Assembly (NCBI GenBank): GCA_963921195.1
Contig: OY992540.1
Coordinates: 13,151,136 to 13,215,135 of the forward strand
Direction of reading: 5' to 3'
Origin: Pegoplata infirma
Lineage: Eukaryota; Arthropoda; Insecta; Diptera; Anthomyiidae
Length of the DNA stretch: 64,000 nucleotides
A program made the position numbers and the translations under genes. Positions 29,205-37,673 of this stretch are shown in pieces. Each line of letters starts with the position of its first letter. Position 1 is the stretch's first letter. The notes below the pieces were generated by a model. The model saw nothing but the letters and a program-made list of their open reading frames with translations. It did no database searches and was not told where the DNA came from.

Positions 29205-29238
29205 ATGGCAAAAGAGGCACATTATCAAAATTTCGGAG
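29205..29238 (-). promoter_or_regulatory. Conserved leader block directly upstream of the array ATG
   Basis: All seven genes share about 32-35 bp right before the ATG: CTCCGAAATTTTGATAATG, then a T/C-rich stretch, then CCATATG. Positions are 3968-3999, 11305-11336, 18333-18366, 29205-29238, 32537-32570, 36293-36326 and 39765-39799. Homology falls off sharply upstream except between the closest copies. Indels of 1-2 nt inside the block show that it is not coding in all copies. It may be a 5' untranslated control element, or the 3' end of an intron with acceptor TTTGCAG (TTCCAG in gene 2) just inside the frame; the sequence alone does not decide. Confidence 0.6.
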
Positions 29239-29429
29239 TGAATTATTTTTTTATTTATTTTATATTGTATTTGGCCACTATTTAGTTTTAAAACAAATTT
29301 TAAACCAATAATCAAACCATTTTATTTTAACAAAAAAAAAAAACACATTTTTAAAAAATAAAATTTTAATAAAAATGTAATTACAGCGGTTAAAATTTAA
29401 AATGTTAAGAACAGAAACATATCGCCAAA

Positions 29430-30040
29430 AATTCAGAAGCGTTTTTTTGGGGGCGCTCAATGGGGGGGTTGGGGATACCTTCCCCATCGCGATAAATGTT
29501 TAATAATTTATTATGCTTTTTGAACTTTAGTAATACCATTTACTCATAATTTTTTTGATTTTTTTAAATCCACGCCCACAAAAGGGGTCGGACCAAAAAA
29601 ACTAAATTTTGTAGACCCCGGGGTCTAAGTGCAGGACTTTGAACACCTTCTGATATTAAAAGGTTTCATTTGTTTAGCAAAAATGTAAAAAAAGCTATAA
29701 AAAATGGCGTTTATTTTCATTTATTTAACAAAAATACAAAAAATGCAAAAAAGTGTTCTTTTCAGAGGTTGGTTCAGTTTTTCAAGGAGGAACTTTTTCC
29801 GATTTTACCCATTCACGAATTCAACCTGCCTATAAACATGAGACGTATTTGTGCCAAATTTCAGGAGTCTATCTGTTTTATTTTGAACTTAATATATACA
29901 CTTTATGGGGTCCCCGACCGATATTTCCATAATATTTTTGACATTGAAAAGGCAAAGTCATACAATTTCCTTCAAATTTACCCAAAAAGAATTTTTTTAA
30001 TGGAAAATAAAATTTTTTTGTTTTATTTTTACAAAGTACG
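29430..30040 (-). repeat. Interspersed repeat copy (GGGTATA/TTCGGC family), reverse orientation
   Basis: Shares GGTTGGGGATACCTT, CCACGCCCACAAAAGGGG, TGCAGGACTTTGAACACCTTC and TTTTTCAAGGAGGAACTTTTT with the reverse copy at 62045-62670. The 124-residue plus-strand open frame across it (29670-30044) has no counterpart and I do not regard it as a gene. Confidence 0.65.
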
Positions 30041-30049
30041 GTAGAGTTG

Positions 30050-30290
30050 TTCGCGTCAACTGTTCAATTGATCTTTTCCGAATTACAGTTTATCTTTCAC
30101 GAATTACAATTGATCGTTTTCGAATTACAATTAATCTCTTTCAAATAACAATTAATCTTGTTTGAATTACAGCCTTTTTGAATTACAATTGATCTGTTTC
30201 GAATTACAGTTAATCTTTTTGAACTACAAATAAACTTTTTCAAATTACAGTTGTTTTTTTTTAATTACAAATAGAGTCTTCGATTAACAT
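30050..30290. repeat. Degenerate tandem repeat of GAATTACAATTGATCTTTT
   Basis: About ten diverged units of 22-25 bp (CGAATTACAATTGATCGTTTT and variants) follow the interspersed repeat. Related tandem blocks lie at about 44850-45030 and, as single units, at 51893-51945, each time next to a member of the same interspersed repeat family. Confidence 0.7.
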
Positions 30291-30424
30291 CGGTAAATGG
30301 TGTAATCTTAATAGAAATTGTGTTTTGGATTTAATTAGCCCCTATAATTCCGACCCATGTTTTCTGAATTCCAAAAAAGTTTTTGAATAGAACTATTTTT
30401 TTTTTTTTTTAATATTTATTGTAA

Positions 30425-32536
30425 TTAAATCATTTTAAACATGGAAGATGCACCTTGTGGTAAACTATCATACAAGTTAGGATTTAAATCAAGTCTTACT
30501 AACGAAGATGGTGGGCAAATAACTCTAGAATTCGTAGACGGATCAATAAAATTTGCCAATTGATGAGCAGCTGCAGCAGTTCTATAATTTAAAAGTTGCA
30601 AAGAAGTAGAAGACGTAGTCGGTTGATCGATATTTGAAGAAGAATCTTGTAAAGACAAAGAATCTCTACGTGCCAAATGTTGTTGTTGCAATAAAGGATG
30701 TTGGAATGTATTTATACTTTTAGCTGGATTAAATAATCTTAAATCTAATTTTTCACCTTTGGGATCTGACCAAAAACCACCCGCCTCTTCTCCACTATAA
30801 TGTGATATATATGGGTTCTTTTTTAAAAATCCACTATTTTTTTTAGGCTCTGAATTGTTTAAAAATGATAAACTTAAATCTTTGGGAAATGAATTATAGT
30901 AACAATGTGAAGAAACTGGCTTATGCTGAGCATTAAGACATTTATCCTTATAATCAAGAAACATTTTCTTAATACTTAACGAATAATGAAGATATTTTGT
31001 TTTACTTTTTTTATTTGGTACCCAAGTGGGATAAGAATTTATATGATCCAGTATGATCTGTTGACGTTCGGCTGATAATTTATTATGTGGTTCACGTCGG
31101 CCTCTTCTATCACTGCCTGTATAATAGCCAGTATTTTTATCAGCAAATTCTATGCTGTTGCTAATGAAAGTATCCGTAACACAGAGAGTTTGTGTCAAAA
31201 AATGCTTACATACTCTTTTATTTTGACCATGTAGGCCAGTACGTAAAAAGAATCTAGTATGGTAAGTGCGGGGTGGACGATTTGTAATACGAAATTCCGG
31301 TGATATGTGTGATTCGATTTCTTTTACTTCGATACGTTCCAGTATAAAATCTTTACGTCTCTTATAGTCCATAGACCAAAATGTATCACAAATTTGTTTT
31401 CGTTCTTGTTCCGTGAACATCTCATGACATTTGTGTATACATCGAAGAGAACATTTAATGGGTTTAGGAAAATGTTCTGCTGCTGGATCACCGGGTTTAC
31501 GACGTATACGCTTTGTCTGTGGTTTCTGGGCTGACAATTTTTTGGTTTTATTATTAGGATCAATTGTTGTTAAAGTACCTGTTTCTGCATCTAATATCTG
31601 TCTCACCGTTTTTGTTTTTTCCTGTAATAGTTTTTCTCTTTTTTCTTTTATCTGATCCGTTAAGACTTGTAAATCATTTGCCTCCTCCAATTCATAACCC
31701 TCGTGAGCTCTTTTAATATCACGATCTGATAAACATAAAGTTGCACCAAAATATTTACGACACACTCTTATCAAATCAGATTTGTTAGTATCATCCAGTG
31801 TAGTATAATCCTTTAAATAATATAAATGACTTGTTCGTTTTTTAGCTTGTTTTCTTATTTTAAGCGTTAAACTTTTAGTTTTAATATGTTTTCTTATAAA
31901 TTCCAATCTATCATCTGTTTTAAGATTCCAACAATAATTACAAATACTTTGGCGTTGTTCATCGGTAAATTTCTCCCAACAACGTAGTTGACATAATCTA
32001 CTACATTTTCGTTTGAAAGGTACTTTAATACTTCCTTCAGCTTCTTCATCTTGTTTAAGGCGATATTTACGAGGTCTTTTTCTAGAACGGGTAAGCATTA
32101 TTAAGGGTTCATCATCGTCATCATATTTGCCATCATCATCTTCCTCATCGAGATCATCGTATTGATTATCTGGTTCATAGTCCTGATCAAAAGTATCTTC
32201 TTCATCCTTTTCAGTTTCCATTTTTTCTTCAGTGCCTTCATATAGCTCACATTTTACTTCTACATCCTCTGAACATAATGGATCATTTGCATCAATATTT
32301 TCAAATTTTTGACTGTCGTTGTCTTCCTGTTTTGATGCATTTTTCGAATATTCTTCTTTAACTATAAATTCATGTTGTGATTTAATTTTTTTCATAGTTT
32401 TAACCTTTTTGGTTGTTTTCTTTTTACTGGATTTTTTCGTTGTAGCGGATTTTTTAATGTTGACGATTTTTGGTGGTTTCTCGTCTAAGTATAGAACATT
32501 TGGTTCTAACAATGGAATGTTGTTGGCTGCAAACAT
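30425..32536 (-). CDS. Array gene 5: domesticated transposase-like Cys-module protein
   Basis: A single exon of 703 residues from the family ATG (frame open upstream to MCLFCH at 32554). It deviates from the family near residue 90: the usual DPNDPLYTPQVEVKCE reads DANDPLCSEDVEVKCE. Module A (LCQLRCWEKF, ICNYCWNL, RVCRKYFGATLC) and module B (ICDTFWSM, RVCKHFLTQTLC) are both complete. A KRPRKYRLK basic patch follows EDDDEPLIML. The C-terminal region has GEEAGGFW and a tail SSMFKMI. AATAAA lies at 30415-30420, only five bases after the stop, so the 3' untranslated region must be extremely short or use another signal. The 5' flank (about 32575-32625) matches that of gene 4. Confidence 0.87.
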   Translation of the reverse strand: MFAANNIPLLEPNVLYLDEKPPKIVNIKKSATTKKSSKKKTTKKVKTMKKIKSQHEFIVKEEYSKNASKQEDNDSQKFENIDANDPLCSEDVEVKCELYEGTEEKMETEKDEEDTFDQDYEPDNQYDDLDEEDDDGKYDDDDEPLIMLTRSRKRPRKYRLKQDEEAEGSIKVPFKRKCSRLCQLRCWEKFTDEQRQSICNYCWNLKTDDRLEFIRKHIKTKSLTLKIRKQAKKRTSHLYYLKDYTTLDDTNKSDLIRVCRKYFGATLCLSDRDIKRAHEGYELEEANDLQVLTDQIKEKREKLLQEKTKTVRQILDAETGTLTTIDPNNKTKKLSAQKPQTKRIRRKPGDPAAEHFPKPIKCSLRCIHKCHEMFTEQERKQICDTFWSMDYKRRKDFILERIEVKEIESHISPEFRITNRPPRTYHTRFFLRTGLHGQNKRVCKHFLTQTLCVTDTFISNSIEFADKNTGYYTGSDRRGRREPHNKLSAERQQIILDHINSYPTWVPNKKSKTKYLHYSLSIKKMFLDYKDKCLNAQHKPVSSHCYYNSFPKDLSLSFLNNSEPKKNSGFLKKNPYISHYSGEEAGGFWSDPKGEKLDLRLFNPAKSINTFQHPLLQQQHLARRDSLSLQDSSSNIDQPTTSSTSLQLLNYRTAAAAHQLANFIDPSTNSRVICPPSSLVRLDLNPNLYDSLPQGASSMFKMI

Positions 32537-32570
32537 ATGGCAAAAGAGGCACATTATCAAAATTTCGGAG

Positions 32571-33405
32571 AAAATTATATTTTTTGTTTATTTTATATTG
32601 CATTTGCCCACTATTTAGTCTTTGGAGTATTTGTAAACAAAATCATACCCTTAAAATGTAAAAAATGATTTTGGCAGGGGTGACTTGTTAGTCTAGGACA
32701 CTTTTTTTTCGCAATAAATGTTAGCAAATTCGTTTATTTGGATATTTAATGTTTAACCCTTTTAATTAATGAGGCCGCTTTTTGGCGGTCTTACTATTTG
32801 TGTTGTAACTTTTGATAGGCATGATTTACAAACAAGAGAGTGGTCGATTTTCTCTTCTTCATTGTCTATTTTCTTTTCAAATTCACCTTTAGAAAATTTA
32901 TAATGAAAAAAATATACACAATATAAATATGTGCAAGGTTAGATTTCAAAAACTAGCGATGTGCCAGTACTTTGAATACAAAACTTACAGTATTTTCAAA
33001 GTTTTTAAAAATTTGTCAAGTTTTTTTTCCAAAAAATTCAATCAAATGTTTCGTTTTCCTAAAAATTAATGATTATTTTTTACCCCAGTCTCCAGACTAA
33101 AGGCTCCGACACAATAATGTCGGAGTACTCTGTACTACAGAGTACCGTCTCTAAAAATAGAGACGACAAAAAATGTGTAAGTGCGAAAGAGAAAAGAACA
33201 AAATCCACTCTCTGGCACAGAGTACTCCGACATTGTGAATTCAGCTTAAAATATAAAATAAAATACATACAAGTATTATTTACATTTCCAAAATGTCGTA
33301 GAAAATCGATCACAGATTAAAAGTATAAACACTTAATGGAATAAAAAATGAAGTTATAACCTATAGGTTAGAAAATAGTCTAGCAAAAATATCAAACAAT
33401 TATAT
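32571..33405. other. Noncoding spacer between array genes 5 and 6, first part
   Basis: Mostly AT-rich. The region 33110-33237 contains an inverted repeat, ATGTCGGAGTACTCTGT against ACAGAGTACTCCGACAT, and the left arm also forms its own CTCCGACA/TGTCGGAG hairpin. No gene is seen. Confidence 0.55.
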
Positions 33406-33413
33406 GTTATTAC

Positions 33414-33986
33414 TAGGGATGAGATTTCCATGCAAATGCATGTTTTTTGTCGATAGTCTAAAAACGATATCGACCAATTATCTTTCCGAATCAAGAAATT
33501 TGCGTTAAAATGGCATCGATTAGTTTTTGCATGTTTTTGCATTTTTAGTGAAAATGCGTATTTTTGCATATTATGGTTTTAAATGCATATTTGGTGAATA
33601 TTTTCAAATTTTAAGTGCATATTTTTGCATATTTTGGCATAAATTAGCGAAAACAGAAATTAAAATTTTTTTGTTTCAAAAACTATTTTAAATTTTAAAA
33701 ATTTATTTTGAAAATAAGAAAATTTATTTTTTTCTTTTGAATTTCCTTTATAAATATTTTTAATTTATAAAAAAATCTTGCTTATATAAAGTTTTAAAGG
33801 TTACTATTTAACACGGCGTTATTTTTTGCTTTTTAAGAAGTTTTTCCTATGAAAACAAGAAAGAAATTGCACACATTTCATTTTTTTGTGCATATTTTTA
33901 GGTTTTTTAGTGCATATTTTGATTTTTTTAGCGCATATTATAAGCGCATATTTTCGATTTTTTAGTGCATGAAAATCTCATCCCTA
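33414..33986. mobile_element. hAT-like MITE (TAGGGATGAGATTT ends)
   Basis: Inverted ends TAGGGATGAGATTT and AAATCTCATCCCTA enclose 573 bp, flanked by the perfect 8-bp target duplication GTTATTAC (33406-33413, 33987-33994). The interior is full of TGCATATTTT motifs, as in the larger element at 42478-43550. It has no transposase. Confidence 0.88.
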
Positions 33987-34168
33987 GTTATTACTGTGTG
34001 ATGACGCAAAAGTGGACACCGAAATCACAATTTTCTTCTTCAATCAAAATAACAAAAAACTCATAAATACACTGTGGATTTAAACTTTGTTTTATAAAAA
34101 AATAAATAAATTTTATTAAAAAAATGTAAGAAACTCAAATTTCAAAGTTCAAGAAACTTTAATAAAAA

Positions 34169-36292
34169 TTATGGTAAACTATCATATAAATTAGGATTCA
34201 AATCAAGTTTAACTAAAGACGATGACAGAAATCTAGAGTTCGTAGATGGATCAATAAAATTTGCCAATTGATGAGCAGCTGTCGCAGTTCTATAATTTAT
34301 AAGTTGCAAAGAAGAAGTAGACGTAGTTGGTTGATCGATATTTGAAGATGAATCATTCGAATACATAGAATGATACGGTTGAAGTAATGGATGTTGGAAT
34401 GTATTTATACTTTTAGCTGGATTAAATAATCTTAAGTCTAATTTTTCGCCTTTAGGATCTGACCAAAAACCTCCCACTTCTTCTCCGGTATAATGTGATA
34501 TATTTGGGTTCTTAGTTAAGAAACCACCTCCTTTTTTAGGCTTAGGATTGGCTAAAAATGATAAACTTTCTTTGTGAAATGTGTTATAGTAACAATGTGA
34601 TGAAAATGACTTGACCTGGGCTTTAAGACATTTTTCTTTATATTCAAGAAACATTTTCTTAATACTTAAAGAATGATGAAGATATTTTGTTTTACTTTTT
34701 TTATTTGGTACCCAAGTGGGATAAGAGTGTATGTCATCCAGTATGATCTGTTGATTTTGTGCTGGTATTTTACAATGTGTATTATTATGTTTACCTCTTC
34801 TGTCATAGCTTGTATAATATCCAGTATTTTTATCAGCATATTTTATGGCATCGGTAATAAAAGAACGATTAGCACAAAGAGTTTGTGTCATGAAATGCTT
34901 ACATACTCGTTTATTTTCGCCCCGTAGGCCAGTACGTAAAAAGAATCTGGTATGATAGGTACGGGGAGGACGATTTGTAATACGAAATTCTGGAGCAGTT
35001 TGTGTTTCAATTTCTTTTATTTCTATACGTTCCAGTATATAATCTTTTCGTCTCTTATAGTCCATAGACCAAAAAGTATCGCAAATTTGCTTTCGTTCTT
35101 GTTCCGTAAACGTTTCATGACATTTGTATACACAACGTAGAGCACATTTAATGGGTTTAGGAAAATGTTCTGGTACTGGATCTCCTGGTTTACGACGTAT
35201 ACGCTTTTTCTTTGGTTTCTGTGCAGGGGCTTTTTGTGTTTTATCATTAGGATCAATTGTGATTAAAGTACCTGTTTCCGAATCTAAAATTTGTCGCACT
35301 GCTTTTTTTTCCAGCAATAACTTTTCTCTATTTGCTTTTATCTGTTCCGTTAAGATTTGTATATCTTTTGCCACTTCCAATTCATAACCCTCGAGGGATT
35401 TTTTAATAAAATGATCTGTCAAACATAAAGTTGCTTCAAAAAATTTACGACAAACTCTTATTAAATCAGATTCGTTTGAATCATCCAGTATAGTATAATC
35501 CTTTAAAAAATAACAACAATTATTCATGGGTTTATTAGTTCGTTTACTCCTTATGCGTGTTATACGTTTAGATTTGATGTGTTTTCTTACAAAAACCAAT
35601 CTATCCTCTTTTTTAAGATTCCAACAATAATTACACATACGTTTGCGTTGTTCCTCCGTAAATTTCTCGCAGCAACTTTGTTTACATAATGAACTACATT
35701 TCACTTTACGGGGTGCCTTTACTTTTTCTTCTTCATATTCATTGATGGGATATTTACGAGGTCTAACTTTACTACGGGTAAGTTTTATTAAGGGTTCATC
35801 TTCGTCATCAGTCATTTCAATTTGTTTTGGCTTTCTTTCAAACAATTCTTCTTTATCATCATCATAACTGTCGTCATTATCAAGATCACTATATTGATCA
35901 TTTGGCTCATAGTCCTGATCAAAATTATCTTCTTCATCGCTTTGTATTTCCATCTTTTCTTCATTGTCTTCATACAATTCACATTTTACTTCTACTTGTG
36001 GTGTATATAATGGATCGTTTGGATCCATATTTTGAAGTTTTTGATCCCCCTCTGGTACCTGTTCAGCATTTGTTATTATTAGTTCGTCTTTATTTATATA
36101 TTCTTGTTGTATTTTAGTTACTTTACTTGATTTTAATGATTTTTTCTTAGTTTTTTTTAAAGCCTTCTTTTTTGATGTTTTCTTTTTAGTTGAATTTTTA
36201 GCTCCTTTTTTGATGTTAACAATTTTTGGTGGTTTCTCGTCTAAGTATAGAACATTTGGTTCTAATAATTGAATGTTGTTGGCTGCAAACAT
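34169..36292 (-). CDS. Array gene 6: domesticated transposase-like Cys-module protein
   Basis: A single exon of 707 residues from the family ATG. Modules A (LCKQSCCEKF, MCNYCWNL, RVCRKFFEATLC) and B (ICDTFWSM, RVCKHFMTQTLC) are complete. A KVRPRKYP basic patch follows EDEPLIKL, and V-K-C-E matches the sumoylation consensus. The protein stops at LYDSLP, nine residues before the SMF(R/K)M(L/I) end of genes 1-5. Gene 7 stops at the same point, so the two probably descend from one already shortened copy. AATAAA lies at 34112-34117. About 1.6 kb separates it from gene 5. Confidence 0.87.
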   Translation of the reverse strand: MFAANNIQLLEPNVLYLDEKPPKIVNIKKGAKNSTKKKTSKKKALKKTKKKSLKSSKVTKIQQEYINKDELIITNAEQVPEGDQKLQNMDPNDPLYTPQVEVKCELYEDNEEKMEIQSDEEDNFDQDYEPNDQYSDLDNDDSYDDDKEELFERKPKQIEMTDDEDEPLIKLTRSKVRPRKYPINEYEEEKVKAPRKVKCSSLCKQSCCEKFTEEQRKRMCNYCWNLKKEDRLVFVRKHIKSKRITRIRSKRTNKPMNNCCYFLKDYTILDDSNESDLIRVCRKFFEATLCLTDHFIKKSLEGYELEVAKDIQILTEQIKANREKLLLEKKAVRQILDSETGTLITIDPNDKTQKAPAQKPKKKRIRRKPGDPVPEHFPKPIKCALRCVYKCHETFTEQERKQICDTFWSMDYKRRKDYILERIEIKEIETQTAPEFRITNRPPRTYHTRFFLRTGLRGENKRVCKHFMTQTLCANRSFITDAIKYADKNTGYYTSYDRRGKHNNTHCKIPAQNQQIILDDIHSYPTWVPNKKSKTKYLHHSLSIKKMFLEYKEKCLKAQVKSFSSHCYYNTFHKESLSFLANPKPKKGGGFLTKNPNISHYTGEEVGGFWSDPKGEKLDLRLFNPAKSINTFQHPLLQPYHSMYSNDSSSNIDQPTTSTSSLQLINYRTATAAHQLANFIDPSTNSRFLSSSLVKLDLNPNLYDSLP

Positions 36293-36326
36293 ATGGCAAA
36301 AGAGGCACATTATCAAAATTTCGGAG

Positions 36327-36814
36327 AAAATTATATTTTTTGTTTATTTGATATCACTATTTTTTGTGTCTGTTTATTAAACATAATCTTCCAATTGACG
36401 TTATCGAAAAAACTTAAAAAAAACTCTACTTCCCTGCATAAACTTTGTTTTTTTTGAATCAGGAAAATAAAAAGTTAAATTTTTCTTAATGACTTTAAGC
36501 AAACGTACTAAAAAAAACTTTTTAAAGTCAATATTAAAAAAAAAAATATATAAAAATTGATGATAAGAAACGTAGAAATGTGTAGTTTTATGAAATTTTG
36601 GAGAATTATTCACAATTAAGGTAATTCTGCTGCGTATTAAGGTTATAAAAATAAATATTTTTTTTTTAGTTTTTGGGGACCGCGCCTACAAAAAGGGCGG
36701 AAAAAAAATCATTTCTTTTCCCCTTAACATTATTTTAAGGTTATGAGCTCCCTCTCGCATCAAAAAATACAAAACAACGTTTCACCCTTAACCCTTTTCC
36801 ATTTAGGCAGACAA
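36327..36814. other. AT-rich 5' flank of array gene 6
   Basis: No gene is seen. The region 36680-36710 holds a degenerate piece of the interspersed repeat (CCGCGCCTACAAAAAGGGCGG). Confidence 0.45.
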
Positions 36815-37084
36815 CCCAGTCGGCAAAAAAAATCACCCCTTATATACTGCTGACTTTCCCTTTTTAAAATTGCTCACATCTTCATATAATTTTTCAAAAT
36901 GTCCCCATTGACATGTCAGCAGTTAGTCAGCGGTTGTTTAAACGAATTGTTGGTAGGCACCGATACTGGTGGACTCTGCTGACATGTCATTGGGGACATT
37001 TTGGAAAATTGTATGAAGATGTCAACGATTTCATAAAGGGAGAGTCAGCAGTATGTCAGGTGTGATTTTATTTTGCCAACTGGG
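36815..37084. mobile_element. Foldback MITE-like element (CCCAGT-GGCAAA ends)
   Basis: Inverted arms of about 110 bp, for example AAAATGTCCCCATTGACATG on the left and CATGTCATTGGGGACATTTT on the right, with ends CCCAGTCGGCAAA and TTTGCCAACTGGG. There is no coding capacity, and the target duplication is not clear. Confidence 0.8.
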
Positions 37085-37604
37085 AAATTTTAAGCCACAA
37101 AAAAGTCTCAGGGGTGTGCCTGCATTTTTCTTTCTACTTTTTGTGAAATTAAGCCGACCTATTTGTGCCGATCCAGACACATAAACTTGCATTTGGCCAC
37201 AATTTATTTTGAAGAGTATTTTGGACATCGAAACTATTTCTTTTATAAGCTCCAAATGTAAAAAAATTGACAAGAGGCGTTTTGAGGGTGGGTTGATTTT
37301 CGTCGGTGACACCTTCCTTTTTGCGAAAACTTATTTTTGATATTTACGTTAAAGTAACATAAATGTTTTGTTATAGCCACGCCCACCAAAGGGGACGGAA
37401 TAAAAAAAAATTATTTCTAATATGCTTTTTCTAATTCCAGGACTTTAAACTTGTTCTGGTAAAAAAATATTTCGTATGTTTTACAAATGGATATTCTAGC
37501 AAAAATATTAAACACTAGAATATGAAATCATGGCCTTAAATAAATCCACATTCAAACACTGATAAAAACACTTTGAACTACGCCGATTAAATACAAAAAA
37601 AGCA
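37085..37604 (-). repeat. Interspersed repeat fragment 3' of array gene 7
   Basis: Contains GACACCTTCCTTTTTGCG, CCACGCCCACCAAAGGGGACGG and CAGGACTTTAAAC, as in the other reverse copies of the GGGTATA/TTCGGC family. The remainder is AT-rich and noncoding. Confidence 0.55.
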
Positions 37605-37673
37605 TTTATTAATAAAAACTTTATTGCAAATTTAAGAAATTTAAATTAAAACTTAAAGAAACTTTTATAAAAG

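Noticed and set aside
27075..29315. Longer N-terminus for array gene 4
   Set aside because: The open frame upstream begins without ATG at its outer end and has no counterpart in the other six copies.
29670..30044. 124-residue plus-strand frame
   Set aside because: It lies within a copy of an interspersed repeat, and the other copies do not keep it open.
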